Source: an uncultured Lachnospiraceae bacterium
GTDB taxonomy: Bacteria > Bacillota > Clostridia > Lachnospirales > Lachnospiraceae
Length of the DNA: 46,927 nucleotides
Reading direction: 5' to 3'
Assembly (NCBI GenBank): GCA_900317755.1
Contig: ONHZ01000036.1
Span: 1-46,927, forward strand
The notes below the pieces were generated by a model. The model saw only the letters and a list, made by a program, of their open reading frames with translations. It was not told the origin of the DNA and did no database searches. The position numbers and the translations under genes are program-made. Each line of letters starts with the position of its first letter. The first letter of the stretch is position 1. Below, piece after piece: positions 44,471 through 46,927 of this stretch.

Positions 44471-44482
44471 GATAATATTTAC

Positions 44483-44974
44483 TTACTCGGCGTCGTCTGA
44501 GCCTTGAGCATCTTCAGAATCATCAATTCCATCATCTATGGAATCATCGATACCATCATCTGCTTCTTCCGTATCACCGATGACATCTTCATCTTCTGAA
44601 GAGACATCATCAAGATCTTCTTCAGCCTTTTCCTTGGCCTTTGCCACTTCTTCAGCTTTCTTTCTGGCAGCCTCTTCTTCTCTCTTCTTACGCATATTTT
44701 CATCATATGCGTCCTGCTTTACCTGCTCAGCAGCAGCTTCTTCTTCAGTAAGGATCTTGAGCTTGCCTGAATATAATTCGTCAACAGCTATGGAAAGAGG
44801 CTTCTTTCCCTCTTCGTTTGGAAGAAGTACGGAATCGGGATTGTCAATGAGCTGTCTCGCACGCTTTGCAGTTGCAGAAACAATGCTGTAACGGCTGTTT
44901 ATTACTGGCTCATCTCCGACATCAACGCCTTCGTTTACGACTTCCATAAGCTCTACATACGACGGATGTATCAT
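44483..44974 (-). CDS. rpoZ: RNA polymerase omega subunit with long acidic tail
   Basis: Omega helps assemble RNA polymerase. Residues 1-80 match the family: INSRYSIVSATAKRARQL and KKPLSIAVDELYSGKLKI. After that comes a charged tail of about 80 residues, first E/K/A-rich helix (about 80-120), then almost only D, E, S and G. Typical omega is 70-90 residues, so the tail is extra. It lies between gmk and rimO. Confidence 0.9.
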   Translation of the reverse strand: MIHPSYVELMEVVNEGVDVGDEPVINSRYSIVSATAKRARQLIDNPDSVLLPNEEGKKPLSIAVDELYSGKLKILTEEEAAAEQVKQDAYDENMRKKREEEAARKKAEEVAKAKEKAEEDLDDVSSEDEDVIGDTEEADDGIDDSIDDGIDDSEDAQGSDDAE

Positions 44975-45063
44975 ATTAACTGTCCTCCTAATAAAAATTC
45001 AAAACAAAGTGATATTGTAATAATTATTTTCTATCTTGTCAAAGATTTTTCATTGACAAAGCA

Positions 45064-45696
45064 TTATTTTTTATAGATTGAGAGGTCATTCTGCATTTTT
45101 TTCACAAATCCCATGCTTCTTGATACTCTCAGATGTTCGCATTCAATGATGTCATGTACGCTCTTTACGGCTGTTTCAAGGTCATCATTTACAATGAGAT
45201 AATCATATTGTTCCATGTAAAATGACTCCTGATCTGAAATAGCGAGACGGTTTCCGATTTCTTCCGGAGACTCTGTGCCGCGGCCAACCAGCCTGTTCTT
45301 TAACGAAACTGCATCAGGCGGTGTCACAAAGAGAAGAAGTGCTTCCGGGAATACCTTTCTTACATTCAGCGCACCCTGCATTTCAATCTCCAAAATGACG
45401 TCGTGTCCTGAATTTGCAAGGTCTTCGACATATTTCTTCGGTGTGCCATAGTAGTTGTCATTAAACTGGGCATATTCGAGAAATTCATTATCTTTTATCA
45501 TCCTCTCGAATTCAGCTTTTGTCTTGAAGAAATATTCCCTGCCATCTTCCTCGCCAGTCCTGGGCTTCCTTGTCGTGGCTGAAATGGAAAGATGGTATTT
45601 GTCAGGGTATTCCTGAAGAAGATGCTTCATGATCGTACCCTTGCCTGCTCCGGAAAATCCGGAGAGTACGGTTATTAAACCTGTTTCGTTCTGCAT
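45064..45696 (-). CDS. gmk: Guanylate kinase
   Basis: Gmk phosphorylates GMP to GDP. The 210-residue protein has the P-loop GFSGAGKGT (14-22), SATTRKPRTGEEDGREYFF for GMP binding, and LEIEMQGALNVRK. It lies between yicC and rpoZ, as in many Firmicutes. Confidence 0.96.
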   Translation of the reverse strand: MQNETGLITVLSGFSGAGKGTIMKHLLQEYPDKYHLSISATTRKPRTGEEDGREYFFKTKAEFERMIKDNEFLEYAQFNDNYYGTPKKYVEDLANSGHDVILEIEMQGALNVRKVFPEALLLFVTPPDAVSLKNRLVGRGTESPEEIGNRLAISDQESFYMEQYDYLIVNDDLETAVKSVHDIIECEHLRVSRSMGFVKKMQNDLSIYKK

Positions 45697-45842
45697 GATC
45701 TGCCTCTATTTATTATTTTGCTGCAGCGATATTACTGCAGATTACTTCTTGTATTAATACTTTTCAATAATTGCTTTTGTTTATTTATTCAGCAATACTG
45801 ATTTACATATTATTATGGCAAAAATATTTAGCCATTTTAAAA

Positions 45843-46724
45843 TCACTCAAGATTTTGAACTTGTTCTCTGATTTTCTCAATCAGGGTCTTTAGAAGTACA
45901 CCTTCATGCGCTACCTCTGGATCCGTAGATTTTGAAAGAATGGTATTTGCCTCACGGTTCATCTCCTGCGCAAGAAAATCCATTTTTCTGCCAACTGCGG
46001 ATTCATTTGTAAGCGTATCTGTGGCTTCTTTAACATGGGACTTGAGCCTTACTATTTCCTCATCTATTGCGATCCTGTCCGTGTAAATCGTGACTTCTTC
46101 AAGGATTCTGCTCTCATCTATAGAAGAATCAGCAAGCACTTCCTTTACTTTCTCATCAAGCTTTCCTTCATATTCCTTGATGATTTCAGGCTCGCGAACT
46201 TCAATCCTTGCAACAATCTCAGACATCTCTTTTAGTTTTTCAAGAAGATCTGCCTTTAACCGCTCGCCTTCTTTTTCACGGCTCTGACAGAAATTCTTTA
46301 CTGCCTCATCGAGCGTTTTTTCATAGAGTTTTGTGAGAAGTTCCTCTGAATCTTCATTCTCTACGAGATCGAAAACATTCGGAAGAGACATGATGTCTGA
46401 TGCCTTTATTTCTGGAGAAATCCCATACCGCTCAGCCATCAGCCTTGCGCTTTTAATATATTCTCCAGCTATATTCGCATTGTATACTACAGAAACTGCA
46501 TTGTCACTGTTTGCCTGGAATGTGACCTGAATCTCGACCTTGCCGCGCGAAATACTGTTTTTTATTTTGTCACGAGTGAGTGGCTCCAAAAATGAAAGCT
46601 TCCTTGGTTCCTTTATTGAAAGGTCAAGGTATTTGTGATTTACAGACTTGATTTCAATAGAGAGCCGGCGTCCGTCTTCGTCCGTCTCTGCTCTTCCGAA
46701 ACCTGTCATGCTTGAAATTGCCAT
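45843..46724 (-). CDS. yicC: YicC/YloC-family endoribonuclease
   Basis: Members are metal-dependent endoribonucleases; E. coli YicC affects small-RNA turnover. The 293-residue protein begins SSMTGFGRAE, has IEIKSVNHKYLDLSIK, and ends with KMDFLAQEMNREANTILSKS, all family hallmarks. It is first in this run, with a promoter upstream. The gap of about 146 bp to gmk has no remA gene, which many Firmicutes carry there. Confidence 0.92.
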   Translation of the reverse strand: MAISSMTGFGRAETDEDGRRLSIEIKSVNHKYLDLSIKEPRKLSFLEPLTRDKIKNSISRGKVEIQVTFQANSDNAVSVVYNANIAGEYIKSARLMAERYGISPEIKASDIMSLPNVFDLVENEDSEELLTKLYEKTLDEAVKNFCQSREKEGERLKADLLEKLKEMSEIVARIEVREPEIIKEYEGKLDEKVKEVLADSSIDESRILEEVTIYTDRIAIDEEIVRLKSHVKEATDTLTNESAVGRKMDFLAQEMNREANTILSKSTDPEVAHEGVLLKTLIEKIREQVQNLE

Positions 46725-46776
46725 TTATTTCTCCTAATTGGCGCACAAATGCTGTTGGTACGCTTTTAATCGTCTT

Positions 46777-46805
46777 ATTCTATTATAATTTTCAATATTA
46801 GTCAA
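46777..46805 (-). promoter_or_regulatory. Predicted yicC promoter
   Basis: On the minus strand TTGACT (46805-46800) and TAGAAT (46782-46777) are 17 bases apart, giving a leader of about 45 nt. Confidence 0.6.
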
Positions 46806-46847
46806 ACTGGATTCGCAAATTCATGGCATTTTCTTGTTTTTATGATT

Positions 46848-46927
46848 TTGGCTACCACAAAATCAATATTTTCGATTGTGGTTGCCAATTTGCATTTTTG
46901 TTTTTCTCAACCAGCTACCACAAAGCC
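46848..46927. repeat. Inverted and direct repeat at the window end
   Basis: TTGGCTACCACAAAATC (46848-46864) pairs imperfectly with GATTGTGGTTGCCAA (46874-46888). GCTACCACAAA then recurs at 46914-46924, 63 bp after the first copy, and continues past the window. It could be a repeat-family member; only part is visible. Confidence 0.5.

Overview
The window looks like chromosomal DNA of a low-to-moderate G+C anaerobic Firmicute, most likely a member of the Lachnospiraceae (Clostridia). The reasons are the gene content and order: mreB-mreC-mreD-PBP2-rodA-mgsA-dacF, then a HlyD-like adaptor, yggS and sepF; a nadD-yqeK fusion; an L27 protein with a cleavable N-terminus encoded beside its protease Prp; the short HisG that needs HisZ; and RecU and LexA of Firmicute type. 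The genus cannot be fixed from the sequence alone.

Layout. (1) 1-1750: a PLP-dependent protein of the methionine gamma-lyase/aluminium-resistance family, flanked on both sides by copies of a repeated, strongly foldable intergenic element. (2) 1.75-14.9 kb, all plus strand: rod-shape, peptidoglycan and division genes (mreBCD, mrdA, rodA, dacF, sepF) with mgsA, yggS, aroB, lspA and rluD, often overlapping by 4 bases. (3) 14.9-16.4 kb: the coding strand flips. A XerS-like tyrosine recombinase lies here, and 150 bp upstream of it is a perfect 11-6-11 palindrome with the geometry of a dif site. Genes on both sides point towards this place, as expected where replication forks meet, so I read it as a candidate replication terminus. 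(4) 16.4-27.7 kb, mostly minus strand: accessory and decaying genes. They include a carbonic anhydrase pseudogene lacking its first zinc ligand, a larE-larC remnant with two deletions, truncated VanZ-like and AlkZ-related genes, a surface lipoprotein nuclease, a DUF4143-type ATPase, a second peptide deformylase, an ion-transporter-superfamily permease, hydrolases, and a TetR regulator with paired operator-like dyads facing a gene fragment. (5) 27.7-33.1 kb, minus strand: lexA, then rplU-prp-rpmA, obgE, yhbY, nadD/yqeK and rsfS, with an L21-type leader and strong promoter. (6) 33.2-38.6 kb, minus strand: hisZ-hisG-hisD-hisB-hisIE, with two promoters, each next to a similar dyad; HisIE carries an extra degenerate HisA/HisF-like barrel. 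(7) 38.6-46.9 kb, minus strand: recU, an RluA-family pseudouridine synthase, a coiled-coil protein, coaD, rsmD, pncC, pgsA, rimO, rpoZ, gmk and yicC, a compact housekeeping run with many 4-bp overlaps.

How the parts work together. The left block builds and shapes the wall: MreBCD scaffold, PBP2/RodA synthesis, DacF trimming and SepF at the division ring. The right blocks cover ribosome assembly (Obg, YhbY, RsfS, L21, L27, RimO, RsmD), cofactors (NadD, CoaD) and histidine synthesis. The most notable points are the XerS/dif-like module at the strand switch, the MgsA-like protein lacking the catalytic aspartate and a conserved histidine, the repeated structured element, the pseudo-barrel HisIE, and the concentration of gene scars just beyond the putative terminus. 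I see no tRNA or rRNA gene, CRISPR array, transposase or prophage.
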